NCBI RefSeq assembly: GCF_042219825.1
Contig: NZ_JBHJHQ010000005.1
Span: 62,001 to 126,000 of the forward strand
DNA length: 64,000 nt
Direction of reading: 5' to 3'
From: JBHJHP01 sp042219825
GTDB lineage: Bacteria > Bacteroidota > Bacteroidia > Bacteroidales > UBA5342
Positions 29,028 to 37,368 of this stretch are shown piece after piece; the stretch's first letter is position 1; every line of letters begins with the position of its first letter. Under the pieces are notes generated by a model, which had not been told where the DNA came from, made no database searches, and worked only from the letters and a program-made list of their open reading frames with translations. Position numbers and translations under genes: made by a program.

Positions 29028-30971
29028 TTATTTGTAGTTTCTTGTTTTTACTTCCACTTCCTCATAAACCAGATCTTCTTTCAGCAATTCCGGTTCTTTA
29101 TCATCTCCTTTATAATTCCAACAAGAAACATATTTATATTTATCATCCTGTCTTAACGCTTCACCTTCTTCAGTCTGGTATTCCTCTCTGAAATGTCCTC
29201 CACAAGACTCCTCTCTGTTCAGAGCATCGCGAGCCATAAGCTCCCCAATTTCTATGAAATCAGCTAAACGATTTGCCTTCTCAAGTTCAGTATTGAAGTC
29301 TTCAACATCACCCGGAATTCTGACGTTTGTCCAGAATTCCTTTTTAATTTCCTGGATATCTTTAATGGCTTCCTCAAGGCCATTCTTATTTCTGGCCATC
29401 CCAACGAAATCCCACATTACCAAACCAAGTTCCTTATGTATAGTATCAACTGATTTTTTACCTTTAATATTCATCAGTTTTTCAATACGCTCGTTGATTG
29501 ATTTCTCTGCCTCTACAAATTCAGGTAGATCCGTAGACATTCGTGGAACGTGAATCTCATCGGCCAGATAATTCTGAATAGTGAATGGTAAAACAAAGTA
29601 TCCATCAGCCAGACCCTGCATCAATGCGGAAGCACCAAGACGGTTAGCACCGTGATCTGAGAAGTTTGCCTCACCAATTGAGAAAAGTCCCGGAATAGAT
29701 GTCATTAATTCATAGTCAACCCAGATACCACCCATAGTATAGTGAATGGCAGGATATATCATCATCGGCGTTTCATATGGATTATCATCCACAATCTTTT
29801 CATACATCTGGAAAAGATTGCCATATCTTGCTTTTATTGTATCCTCACCTAATCGCTCAATGGCAGATTTAAAATCGAGATAAACTGCCAATCCGGTTGA
29901 ACCAACACCATAACCGGCATCGCAACGTTCTTTTGCGGCCCTTGAAGCTACATCCCGGGGAACCAGATTACCAAATGCAGGATATCTTCTTTCCAGATAA
30001 TAATCCCGATCTTCCTCTTTTATATCAACCGGCTTCAGTTTTCCGGCACGTACAGCTTCTGCATCTTCCTTTTTCTTTGGAACCCAAATTCGTCCGTCGT
30101 TACGCAACGATTCAGACATCAGCGTCAGTTTACTTTGAAAATGTCCGTGAACAGGAATACAGGTTGGATGGATTTGCGCAAAACAAGGGTTTGCAAAATA
30201 TGCACCCTTTTTATAACATATCCAGGCTGCAGAACCATTGGATCCCATCGCATTGGTTGAGAGGAAAAAAGTATTACCGTATCCTCCTGTTGCTATTACC
30301 ACTGCATGAGCAAAATGACGTTCCAGCTTCCCTGTCACAAGATTCCGGGTTATAATACCTCTTGCTTTACCATCAATAATTACAAGCTCCACCATTTCTG
30401 AACGGGTGTGCATTGTTACGGTTCCTGCATTTACCTGACGCATTAATGCAGAATAGGCCCCAAGCAAAAGCTGTTGTCCTGTCTGCCCTTTTGCGTAGAA
30501 TGTACGGCTTACCTGAGCTCCACCAAATGATCGGTTATCCAGATAACCTCCATATTCACGTGCAAAAGGAACACCCTGCGCTACACACTGGTCAATAATG
30601 CTGTTACTTACTTCAGCAAGTCTGTAAACATTAGCCTCCCTGGCCCTGTAGTCACCACCTTTTACCGTATCATAAAACAACCGGTAAACTGAGTCCCCAT
30701 CGTTTGGATAGTTTTTGGCAGCATTAATACCTCCCTGCGCAGCAATTGAGTGAGCCCGTCTTGGCGAATCCTGAATGCAAAAGTTTTTAACCTGAAACCC
30801 CATCTCACCAAGCGAAGCCGCTGCAGAAGAGCCAGCCAGACCTGTACCAACCACAATAACATCAAGCTTTCTTTTATTGGCAGGATTAACCAGCTTTTGA
30901 TGTGCTTTATAATTACTCCATTTCTGAGCCAATGGCCCCTGTGGAATTTTTGAATCTATCTTTTTTGCCAT
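29028..30971 (-). CDS. sdhA: Succinate dehydrogenase / fumarate reductase flavoprotein subunit
   Basis: 647 residues, typical of the Bacteroidota/epsilon type-B enzyme. The FAD-binding dinucleotide fold is VVGTGLAGSSAA (about 40-52). The covalent-FAD histidine is in AHSIAAQGGINA (His about 74). Substrate-site and later FAD motifs include HYTMGGIWVDYE, GEANFSDHGANRLGASALMQGL and the catalytic-arginine region. It catalyses succinate/fumarate interconversion. It lies between sdhC (21 bp) and sdhB (16 bp) in a three-gene operon. Confidence 0.97.
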   Translation of the reverse strand: MAKKIDSKIPQGPLAQKWSNYKAHQKLVNPANKRKLDVIVVGTGLAGSSAAASLGEMGFQVKNFCIQDSPRRAHSIAAQGGINAAKNYPNDGDSVYRLFYDTVKGGDYRAREANVYRLAEVSNSIIDQCVAQGVPFAREYGGYLDNRSFGGAQVSRTFYAKGQTGQQLLLGAYSALMRQVNAGTVTMHTRSEMVELVIIDGKARGIITRNLVTGKLERHFAHAVVIATGGYGNTFFLSTNAMGSNGSAAWICYKKGAYFANPCFAQIHPTCIPVHGHFQSKLTLMSESLRNDGRIWVPKKKEDAEAVRAGKLKPVDIKEEDRDYYLERRYPAFGNLVPRDVASRAAKERCDAGYGVGSTGLAVYLDFKSAIERLGEDTIKARYGNLFQMYEKIVDDNPYETPMMIYPAIHYTMGGIWVDYELMTSIPGLFSIGEANFSDHGANRLGASALMQGLADGYFVLPFTIQNYLADEIHVPRMSTDLPEFVEAEKSINERIEKLMNIKGKKSVDTIHKELGLVMWDFVGMARNKNGLEEAIKDIQEIKKEFWTNVRIPGDVEDFNTELEKANRLADFIEIGELMARDALNREESCGGHFREEYQTEEGEALRQDDKYKYVSCWNYKGDDKEPELLKEDLVYEEVEVKTRNYK

Positions 30972-30992
30972 AGCAACTAATTTTTCTGATTA

Positions 30993-31703
30993 CTAAAAGA
31001 ATAAGTATTGAACAACTGCAATTACACTAAACCCACCACCTATGATCCATGCTACCACAAGACTGATCACGCGTAATCTTTTCAGCCATAAAGTATTATT
31101 CCAACCGATAGTCTGGAAAGCAGACCAAAATCCGTGTGCCATATGAAAGGCCAGAGCAATTGATCCAATAACGTATACAATAACAACCCAAAGCTGGCTA
31201 AATGTAGCGTTTACCAACGAATATGCATTTTCACCGGTTGCTGTTAGTCCGAAGAAAGGAAACTCCACTTCTGCCGCATGCCACGGTAAATAGCCTTTCA
31301 TTTTCAGGTAAAAGTCATACAAGTGAACAAGCAGGAACGCAAATATTGCGATGCCCAACACCAGCATATTTTTTGATGCCCACTCTACTCCCTCTGTATT
31401 ATTACCCGACTGGTACTTCTGGTTTCCACGGGCTCTCATGTTTTGGAATGAAATAATCAGAGAATAGATTATATGAACAGCAAACCCAAGCGCTAAAACA
31501 GGCTCAACAACCTTAATTAACGGATTTGTAGCCATAAAATGTGAAGCCGCATTAAACATCTGTCCTATTTCTGTTCCGAAAGCCCAGTCCAGAATCAGAA
31601 ACGAGTTCGCTGTTAAATGCACAATCAGAAACAAAATAAGAAAAAGACCTGATATACTCATCAGAAATTTTCTTCCGATTGAAGAACTAAAAACATTAGC
31701 CAT
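30993..31703 (-). CDS. sdhC: Succinate dehydrogenase / fumarate reductase cytochrome b subunit
   Basis: The ATG at 31701-31703 is chosen (MANVFSSSIGRKFLMSISGL); the longer frame would start at a TTG. The roughly 236-residue protein has five hydrophobic helices, as in type-B complexes with a single di-haem cytochrome b and no SdhD. Likely haem-ligand histidines are in FLIVHLTANSF, AVHIIYSLIISF, FLLVHLYDFY and AFHMAHGFWSAF. It anchors SdhAB to the membrane and exchanges electrons with menaquinone. First gene of sdhCAB, preceded by a good promoter. Confidence 0.94.
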   Translation of the reverse strand: MANVFSSSIGRKFLMSISGLFLILFLIVHLTANSFLILDWAFGTEIGQMFNAASHFMATNPLIKVVEPVLALGFAVHIIYSLIISFQNMRARGNQKYQSGNNTEGVEWASKNMLVLGIAIFAFLLVHLYDFYLKMKGYLPWHAAEVEFPFFGLTATGENAYSLVNATFSQLWVVIVYVIGSIALAFHMAHGFWSAFQTIGWNNTLWLKRLRVISLVVAWIIGGGFSVIAVVQYLFF

Positions 31704-31748
31704 ACATATCAATTTTTAGAATTATTATCGTTTTTAATGAACAGATCG

Positions 31749-31778
31749 CAAAATTACATGAAACATAATTACTGGCAA
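31749..31778 (-). promoter_or_regulatory. Promoter of sdhCAB
   Basis: Minus-strand TTG (31778-31776), a 19-base spacer and TAATTTTG (31756-31749) fit the Bacteroidetes consensus. It sits 46 bases upstream of the sdhC ATG. Confidence 0.68.
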
Positions 31779-32021
31779 TATATTAATGAAATTTTTCCTT
31801 ATTTAAAACGGATATAAAAAGAAATTCCAGTTTTTTGTCAAATGCCTACAAAAATAACAGATAGATTGTTTTTTGCCAGCTTTTTAACAAATAGATTTAC
31901 GAAAAATGTTACATAACAAATATATGATGAAGGTTTTTCGTTTTAACTGATACGTGCCAAACTGAATATCAAACTAATGTCGATTAATTTTTTTAAATTT
32001 GATAAGCTGAAACTTTAATTT
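31779..32021. other. Divergent intergenic region sdhC / histidine kinase
   Basis: AT-rich, no gene. On the plus strand TAAATTTG at 31994-32001 is a possible -7 box for the kinase, but no TTG lies at the usual distance. With the sdh promoter included, the gap between genes is 318 bp. Confidence 0.4.
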
Positions 32022-33515
32022 ATGCCCGAAATTACCGACCATAACAACGATACTATTTCAAAATCCTTTTTTGAGGAAAACGGATTAGATATTTTAATGG
32101 AGGAAAATGGGAAAGTACTTTTCGTTACAGAACAAATTGCTGAATACCTAGGCTACAGTTCTTCTGAAATCACCAACAGACCTTTTCTGGAATTTATACA
32201 TCCAGCTCACAGAACAGAGATACAAAAGACCTACAGGCTGATAAGGCACGTAAAAAAACTTATTTTCAACAGCTACCAAATATGTCTTCAGCACAGAAGC
32301 ACCACAAAGGTATTTCTTGAGGCATCAGGGACGATTGCGTATCATAACAACAAAACATCCGGTATTATATGTCTGGAAAAGATAAACCAAACGCGCTGGG
32401 ATCAGGCACATACCAACCAGAATGCGAAACGTTTAAGACTTGCTGAACAAGCTGCAAATTTTGGCATCTGGGAATGGAATATAAAAACAGGTGATATATA
32501 TATTTCCGATCATGTAACAGAAATACTCCACATTGGAAAGCATAGTTTTGACGGAAAGTTTGACTCTTTTATGAAACTATTCGACACCGATGGAATTGAT
32601 GAGTTAAAGTCAGAACTGGATAAATGTTTTAAAAGTGACCGTAAACTAAATCAAACGCTGCACATTGCATCTCATTCTGCCAGAAAGGGATGGGTTAAGT
32701 TTGTTGCCGACCTCGAGAGGGACTCCGACGGTGAACCGTTTAAGATGTTCGGCATCATTGAGAACATTGATGATATTATAAAATACGAAACAAAACTGCT
32801 GAAAAAAAACAAGGAGCTATCGACCATTAATGAAGAAAAAAATCGTTTTTTTTCAATTATTGCACATGACATCCGAACGCCGTTTACAGCAATTCTTGGT
32901 TTTTCGGAACTATTATATGATGAATATTTTGAACTGAACGATGAAACCAGAAGAAACTACATAAAAACAATTAAAAGATCTGGGGAACAAACCTATCAGT
33001 TTATAGAAAACCTTCTGATCTGGACCAGGTCGCAAATGAATAAAATTGTTTATAATCCTGTAAAAATAAAAGTCTGTGATCTTATTAAACTTATGGAAGA
33101 TATTTTCAGACCGGTTTACGAAAAGAAAAAAATCCAATTTATATCCAGCTGCAAATCAGACATGTACATTTTTGCCGATGAGGATATGTTAAAGACATCC
33201 CTTAGAAATCTTATCTCAAACGCCATTAAATATACATTTCCGGGAGGGAAAGTTGAATTGAATTCAAATATTTCAGGCAACAAGATCAATATTATTGTAA
33301 AAGATAATGGTGTTGGGATGGATGAAGAAAAGACTGCTCTGCTGTTTAGTTTAAACAAGGGTTTCAGCACGCCCGGAACAGAAAATGAGTCCGGGACCGG
33401 CCTTGGAATGATTATCTGCAAAGAGTTCGTCACCAAAAACAAAGGAAGCATAAAAGTTTCCAGCAAAAAAGGCAAAGGCAGCACCTTTACACTTACCTTC
33501 CCATCTGCTTCTTAA
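32022..33515 (+). CDS. PAS-PAS sensor histidine kinase (orphan)
   Basis: 497 residues with no signal peptide or membrane helix, so probably cytoplasmic. Two PAS-like domains lie at about 15-125 (EENGKVLFVTEQIAEYLGY) and 140-255 (AEQAANFGIWEWNIKTGDIY, a PAS_3-type fold). A short coiled linker (KYETKLLKKNKELSTINEEKNRFF) leads to HisKA with the phospho-acceptor box IIAHDIRTPFTAILGFSEL (His about 282). The HATPase has N box LRNLISNAIKYTFPGG, G1 KDNGVGMD and G2 ESGTGLGMIICKEF. No response regulator is adjacent, so its partner is unknown. It is convergent with the AcpH-like gene; stops overlap by 4 bp. Confidence 0.92.
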   Translation: MPEITDHNNDTISKSFFEENGLDILMEENGKVLFVTEQIAEYLGYSSSEITNRPFLEFIHPAHRTEIQKTYRLIRHVKKLIFNSYQICLQHRSTTKVFLEASGTIAYHNNKTSGIICLEKINQTRWDQAHTNQNAKRLRLAEQAANFGIWEWNIKTGDIYISDHVTEILHIGKHSFDGKFDSFMKLFDTDGIDELKSELDKCFKSDRKLNQTLHIASHSARKGWVKFVADLERDSDGEPFKMFGIIENIDDIIKYETKLLKKNKELSTINEEKNRFFSIIAHDIRTPFTAILGFSELLYDEYFELNDETRRNYIKTIKRSGEQTYQFIENLLIWTRSQMNKIVYNPVKIKVCDLIKLMEDIFRPVYEKKKIQFISSCKSDMYIFADEDMLKTSLRNLISNAIKYTFPGGKVELNSNISGNKINIIVKDNGVGMDEEKTALLFSLNKGFSTPGTENESGTGLGMIICKEFVTKNKGSIKVSSKKGKGSTFTLTFPSAS

Positions 33516-34111
33516 CTGTCTTTGCCATCCAGTTCCTTCCTTTTTATCTCTACCCAGCGTTTAAGTTCAGGGAAAAAAGCATTAAAAGTTTCTGTAATAA
33601 ATGTGTCATTCTCCCTCATGAATCGGATCAATGCTTCAGTATGATCCGGAAGCGAAGTCCGGCTCGACATAATATCTAAAGAATTCCTTATTCCATCCAG
33701 TGACGCGTACATTTGCAATCGGCGGGATTCGCGTATTCTGTCTAAAATAGAAGATACTCTTTCAGGCAAAACATTCCTGTTATCTGAAAGAATATTATAA
33801 GTGTAGTGCGAAAATCTGTTTAAATCCAGTTCTGACCAGTAATTAAAGTCCCTTGCCAGAATATGATCAAACACAATATCAGATACTACACCGGCATATC
33901 TTTTATATATTGGCCTAAGTGCGGTAACAAGTTTCTTTGCTTCTCCGTGCTGATCGGTGTAATGATCAATAGCCCTGTGAATCAGAATACCATTCCTAAT
34001 CTCCATGGGGTAATTCAAATAATTCCTCCCTTTCACAAAATCTCCCATAAAATTACCGGTCATTTCTTCCGGATTAGGATAAGACAGAAAAAGATGCGCT
34101 AAAAAATTCAT
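33512..34111 (-). CDS. Acyl carrier protein phosphodiesterase (AcpH/DUF479) family protein
   Basis: ATG at 34109-34111 chosen (MNFLAHLFLSYPNPEE); the longer frame starts at TTG. About 199 residues, the family's usual length. Conserved metal/active-site motifs: MNFLAHLFL start, TGNFMGDFVKG (Asp) and IRNGILIHRAIDHYTDQH (HRxIDxxTD), then DIVFDHILARDF. AcpH removes the 4'-phosphopantetheine arm from acyl carrier protein, but Bacteroidota members are mostly untested, so the activity is by family only. Confidence 0.85.
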   Translation of the reverse strand: MNFLAHLFLSYPNPEEMTGNFMGDFVKGRNYLNYPMEIRNGILIHRAIDHYTDQHGEAKKLVTALRPIYKRYAGVVSDIVFDHILARDFNYWSELDLNRFSHYTYNILSDNRNVLPERVSSILDRIRESRRLQMYASLDGIRNSLDIMSSRTSLPDHTEALIRFMRENDTFITETFNAFFPELKRWVEIKRKELDGKDS

Positions 34112-34246
34112 GTGTAAATATAAGTAAACCAATTCAGACTTTCAGATTAGCCTTAAGGTCCGTAGCATCTCCAAAGATTTTATATAGGGAATATGAAAAT
34201 ATAACAGATACACTGGAAAGAACTACTTTCATGAAAGACATAAAAA

Positions 34247-34265
34247 AAGCGGGCAGCGCCCGCTT
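34247..34265 (-). terminator. Terminator of the RRM protein gene
   Basis: Perfect 8-bp stem AAGCGGGC / GCCCGCTT with a 3-base loop, followed on the minus strand by a T7 run. It lies just past the stop at 34273. Confidence 0.92.
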
Positions 34266-34272
34266 AAATGTT

Positions 34273-34593
34273 TTAGTTTCTGTTGTATGGTCTGAAAGAC
34301 CTTTTCTGGTCTCTTCTCTGACCACCACCTCTCCGATCATTTCTCTCTTCTCTTGGCTTAGCTTTTTTAACTACAATTTCGTTTCCGTTCAGAGTAGCTT
34401 CATTTAACTGGTCAATAGCTGTTGTTGCTTCATCATCATTAGCCATTTCTACAAAACCATAACATTTAGAATTTCCGGTTTCGCGGTCCATAACAACTTT
34501 AGCAGAGATTACTTCACCATACTCGCTAAAAACTTCATTTAAATCCTCTCCGGTTGTTTGAGGATTTAACTTTGCAATAAAAATATTCATCAT
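34273..34593 (-). CDS. RRM-domain RNA-binding protein
   Basis: 106 residues: one RNA recognition motif (about 2-82) with RNP2 MNIFIAKL and RNP1 KCYGFVEM, plus the EVFSEYGEVISAKVVMDRETG linker, then a basic Arg/Gly-rich tail (RRGGGQRRDQKRSF). Short RRM proteins of this kind are common in Bacteroidota and cyanobacteria and are often cold-responsive. Two successive ATGs (34593 and 34590) could start translation. It has a strong terminator and a long AT-rich leader region. Confidence 0.93.
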   Translation of the reverse strand: MMNIFIAKLNPQTTGEDLNEVFSEYGEVISAKVVMDRETGNSKCYGFVEMANDDEATTAIDQLNEATLNGNEIVVKKAKPREERNDRRGGGQRRDQKRSFRPYNRN

Positions 34594-34704
34594 AAAAAAA
34601 ATAAAAAATAAAATAATTGAAAAAACTAATAGACAGGATAGTACGGGTTTTCATTCTGTATAAAAGAGGAAATCGGACTAAGAACTTCTATTAAATAACT
34701 GACA

Positions 34705-34736
34705 CGAAGATACGGCATTTTTTTAACAAAAAACAA
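34705..34736 (-). promoter_or_regulatory. Possible promoter of the RRM gene
   Basis: Minus-strand TTG (34736-34734), a 21-base spacer and TATCTTCG (34712-34705), one mismatch from TAnnTTTG. It would give a leader of about 105 nt. Confidence 0.35.
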
Positions 34737-34865
34737 AAAAGTATATTATTAAAATAACATTATTAATCTACTGATAATCAATATTAAAAAACTTTTACGT
34801 CCGCATAACAAATCGATTACTTATTTATAAATAAGAATCACAGAAAAAAATTTAGAATTTTAGTT

Positions 34866-34895
34866 TTGCGCATACTGATTTTTCTTCTATTTTTG
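34866..34895 (+). promoter_or_regulatory. Promoter of tRNA-Ser
   Basis: TTG (34866-34868), a 19-base spacer and TATTTTTG (34888-34895) match the Bacteroidetes vegetative promoter. The predicted start lies about 100 nt before the tRNA. Confidence 0.6.
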
Positions 34896-35002
34896 CACCG
34901 CTATTTAAGCGGGATAGTATAATTATTGTGATTAAGAAATAGCTAAGTTGGTGTTCCTGTAAAAATCAGGAACGATACTTAAATCTATTCTTATTAATTT
35001 TT

Positions 35003-35087
35003 GGAGAGATGGCAGAGTGGTCGAATGCGGCGGTCTTGAAAACCGTTGTACCGCGAGGTACCGGGGGTTCGAATCCCTCTCTCTCCG
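35003..35087 (+). tRNA. tRNA-Ser (anticodon TGA)
   Basis: An 85-nt class II tRNA. Acceptor GGAGAGA pairs with TCTCTCC (35080-35086), followed by discriminator G. The D arm is TGGCAGAGTGGTCGAATGCGG. The anticodon loop CTTGAAA carries TGA, reading UCA/UCG serine codons. A long variable arm (TTGTACCGCGAGGTACC region) and a TTCGAAT T loop follow. The 3' CCA is not encoded (genomic CAA follows). A terminator follows directly. Confidence 0.97.
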
Positions 35088-35094
35088 CAAAACA

Positions 35095-35126
35095 AAAGCC
35101 CTGGCAAAATGCCTGGGCTTTTTTAT
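35095..35126 (+). terminator. Terminator downstream of tRNA-Ser
   Basis: Stem AAAGCCC..GGCA / TGCC..GGGCTTT with one internal mismatch and a T-run (CTTTTTTATTTT), 8 bases after the tRNA. Confidence 0.9.
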
Positions 35127-35314
35127 TTTAGACTTCATCAAACTTGTTTGAGGGAAGGTTAAAATGAAAATGGATTTAAGGCTATGCCTTAAAGGCTATT
35201 GTTTTGAATATCTCCCACTCCAGGGGATCACCAACCGAAGGGAGGTAATCCTAATTGACTATATTCATAATTTCACTATATTCACGCCCTGTTTAAGATC
35301 TTAAAACCCTTGTT

Positions 35315-36004
35315 ATGAAAAAAACTAAAATCCTGCTTCCTCTATTATTTTCCCTTTCACTGTTGAGTTGCGAAAAGACACAGGAACCTGCCGGAGATTT
35401 CACATATACGTTGTCTCAAAACTTTTCACCAGTTGAAGTCACCTTTATAGCAGATTATACTGACGCTGAGACCTATTCCTGGGATTTTGGCTATAATCAA
35501 ATTATGTCAGGGAAAACCGTCACCAAAACATTAACAGAAGGCCTCCATACTGTCACACTGACTGCTTCAGGAGCCGGTGGTGAAACCAGAAACACCAAAA
35601 CAATCAACATTCCCGGCAAGGCAACAAAAATGAAGGTAACAAGCATAGACGTCAATAACTTTCCGGCAACAAATGCAGAAGGAAAAACCTGGGATAATGA
35701 TCCCGGATCAAATCCTGATATTTTTGTCATTGCAGGTACAGAAGGAGATTCAGAGTTTGCCCAAAGCAGCAATTTTCATGACGATGCTGTCAGTGGCAAA
35801 ACTTACTCTTTTGACATTGAGTACACGTTTACCAAATTCGATAAAGGGTTCTTTGTGAATATATACGACATTGACGCTGCCAGTTATGAATTTGTAGGAG
35901 GATTAAAAGGATCCATGGAATACCACAGAAATAATGGATATCCCGATTCTTTTGACATGATATTGAACGAGTATAGTTTTACCGTACATGTAGTATGGGA
36001 ATAA
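35315..36004 (+). CDS. Lipoprotein with PKD-like domain
   Basis: 229 residues with a lipoprotein signal (LFSLSLLSC, Cys about 19). A PKD-like Ig fold covers about 28-100: SPVEVTFIADYTDAETYSWDFG, then EGLHTVTLTASGAGGETRNTKTINI. The C-terminal about 125 residues form an unassigned beta-rich domain (MKVTSIDVNNFPATNAEGKTWD, PDIFVIAGTEGDSEF, DKGFFVNIYDID), which resembles a C2-like/calcium-binding fold but was not identified. It is probably an envelope lipoprotein. It stands alone; the GH53 gene starts 140 bp downstream on the same strand, so a shared role in carbohydrate binding is possible but unproven. Confidence 0.75.
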   Translation: MKKTKILLPLLFSLSLLSCEKTQEPAGDFTYTLSQNFSPVEVTFIADYTDAETYSWDFGYNQIMSGKTVTKTLTEGLHTVTLTASGAGGETRNTKTINIPGKATKMKVTSIDVNNFPATNAEGKTWDNDPGSNPDIFVIAGTEGDSEFAQSSNFHDDAVSGKTYSFDIEYTFTKFDKGFFVNIYDIDAASYEFVGGLKGSMEYHRNNGYPDSFDMILNEYSFTVHVVWE

Positions 36005-36144
36005 ATCATTCGCTTTTTCTCATGTGCTTTTTAAACTCTGTTTATTATAAAATATAAAACAAAGCGAAATGCTAAATTTAAATTGACAAATATTGAATAA
36101 GGAATTTATGTTTTGAATTAATCTCTGAAGATAAACAGTACTTT

Positions 36145-37260
36145 ATGAAAAAACCTTCTTATAATTTACAGGCTATGAAAACATCAAAATCTTTAATCAG
36201 TATATTCTTAATTGCAATTGTCTTTGCAGGTTGTACATCTGAACCAAAACAACAAGCTGATGCGTTCATGTACGGAGGGGATTTCTCCATCCTGAAGAAA
36301 ATGGAAGATCTTGGTGGTGTGTATAAATATAACGGTAAGCCGGTAGATGCCCTAGCACTTTTTAGACAAAACGGTTACAACTATGGTCGCGTCAGGATAT
36401 TTCATACGCCAAACATGGAAGGACCTGTTTGCAATTCCCAGGACTACACCATTGCACTTTCAAAAAAGATTAAAGCATCAGGAATGAAATTGTTGCTGGA
36501 TTTTCACTACTCCGACACATGGGCTGATCCTCAAAAACAATACAAACCAAAAGCCTGGAAAGAACTGCCATTCAATATCCTGACCGACAGCGTTTATACG
36601 TACAGTAAAAAAGTTATTCTGGCAATGAAAGAAGCTGGTGTAATGCCGGATATGGTTCAACCCGGAAACGAAATAACCTACGGTATGATCTGGCCGGACG
36701 GGAAAATTTATAAGGATTCCGCAGAAGACTGGGACAGTTTTTGCACCTTGTTAGCTGCCGGAATAAGTGGAATAAAAGATGCCAGCGGAGACACGAAAAT
36801 TCCAATTATGATCCACATTGATCGCGGAGGGGATCAGGCCGAAACAAAATACTTTTTTGACAACCTTAAAGCACACGGAATTGAATTTGACCTCATCGGA
36901 CTAAGTTATTACCCATGGTGGCACGGCACTTTTCAAGACCTTGAGGAAAACCTCACGTGGTTATCGAATAATGACGAACACGATATAGTAATTGTTGAAA
37001 CAGCATACTATGCCAACGGGCATTACCCGGAATCACAGGAATGGGTGATGGATGTTCAACCCTTCCCGCCGACAGAACAAGGGCAGTATGATTTTCTTGT
37101 CACGCTGGATAGTATTGCGCACCTCTATCCAAAGGTTAAGGGAATTTTTTACTGGAAACCGGATGGCCTGTACATTCCTGACTCTAAGGTCTGGTTCATT
37201 GGAAGAAGCCTTTTCGACAAAGATGGCAATGCATTAAAAGGCATTACAGCTTTCAAATAA
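36145..37260 (+). CDS. GH53 endo-beta-1,4-galactanase lipoprotein
   Basis: 371 residues, or 361 if the ATG at 36175 is used, which gives a compact lipobox signal (MKTSKSLISIFLIAIVFAGC). It is one glycoside hydrolase family 53 (beta/alpha)8 barrel: MYGGDFSILKKMEDLGG, GRVRIFHTP, KLLLDFHYSDTWADPQKQ, and the acid/base Glu in MVQPGNEITYGMIWP (about 175). The nucleophile Glu is in DIVIVETAYY (about 284), and GIFYWKPDG lies near the end. It cleaves beta-1,4-galactan (pectic arabinogalactan type I) outside or at the cell surface. No SusCD pair or other CAZyme is adjacent, so it is an isolated enzyme. Confidence 0.93.
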   Translation: MKKPSYNLQAMKTSKSLISIFLIAIVFAGCTSEPKQQADAFMYGGDFSILKKMEDLGGVYKYNGKPVDALALFRQNGYNYGRVRIFHTPNMEGPVCNSQDYTIALSKKIKASGMKLLLDFHYSDTWADPQKQYKPKAWKELPFNILTDSVYTYSKKVILAMKEAGVMPDMVQPGNEITYGMIWPDGKIYKDSAEDWDSFCTLLAAGISGIKDASGDTKIPIMIHIDRGGDQAETKYFFDNLKAHGIEFDLIGLSYYPWWHGTFQDLEENLTWLSNNDEHDIVIVETAYYANGHYPESQEWVMDVQPFPPTEQGQYDFLVTLDSIAHLYPKVKGIFYWKPDGLYIPDSKVWFIGRSLFDKDGNALKGITAFK

Positions 37261-37304
37261 GTACCTACCATACAGGATTCACACCTATCAGTCTCAAAAT
37301 GAGA

Positions 37305-37312
37305 TAAATTTG
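37305..37312 (+). promoter_or_regulatory. Possible -7 box upstream of the cytochrome bd-like operon
   Basis: TAAATTTG 57 bases upstream of the ATG at 37369. No TTG is present at the usual upstream distance, so support is partial. Confidence 0.3.
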
Positions 37313-37368
37313 TTTGGTTCAGAAGTTTTATTTCACTAATTTTAATCCAATCAATTAGATCTCTCACT

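Larger units (their letters stand above)
34594..35002. other. Non-coding gap with RRM leader and tRNA leader
   Basis: No protein gene. It holds the divergent promoters of the RRM gene (minus) and tRNA-Ser (plus). Downstream of the plus promoter are two short perfect hairpins, CCGCT-ATTTA-AGCGG (34898-34912) and GTTCCTG-TAAAAAT-CAGGAAC (34953-34973). Confidence 0.55.

Noticed and set aside
29897..30355. 152-residue plus-strand frame inside sdhA
   Set aside because: Antisense to the conserved sdhA sequence and without recognisable domains.
34134..34340. 68-residue minus-strand frame at the RRM gene end
   Set aside because: It overlaps the RRM coding sequence and its terminator; the translation shows no family pattern.
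34932..35141. 69-residue minus-strand frame containing RERDSNPRYLAVQ
   Set aside because: It runs antisense through tRNA-Ser(UGA). This 'RERDSNPR' peptide is a familiar false gene call opposite serine tRNAs.
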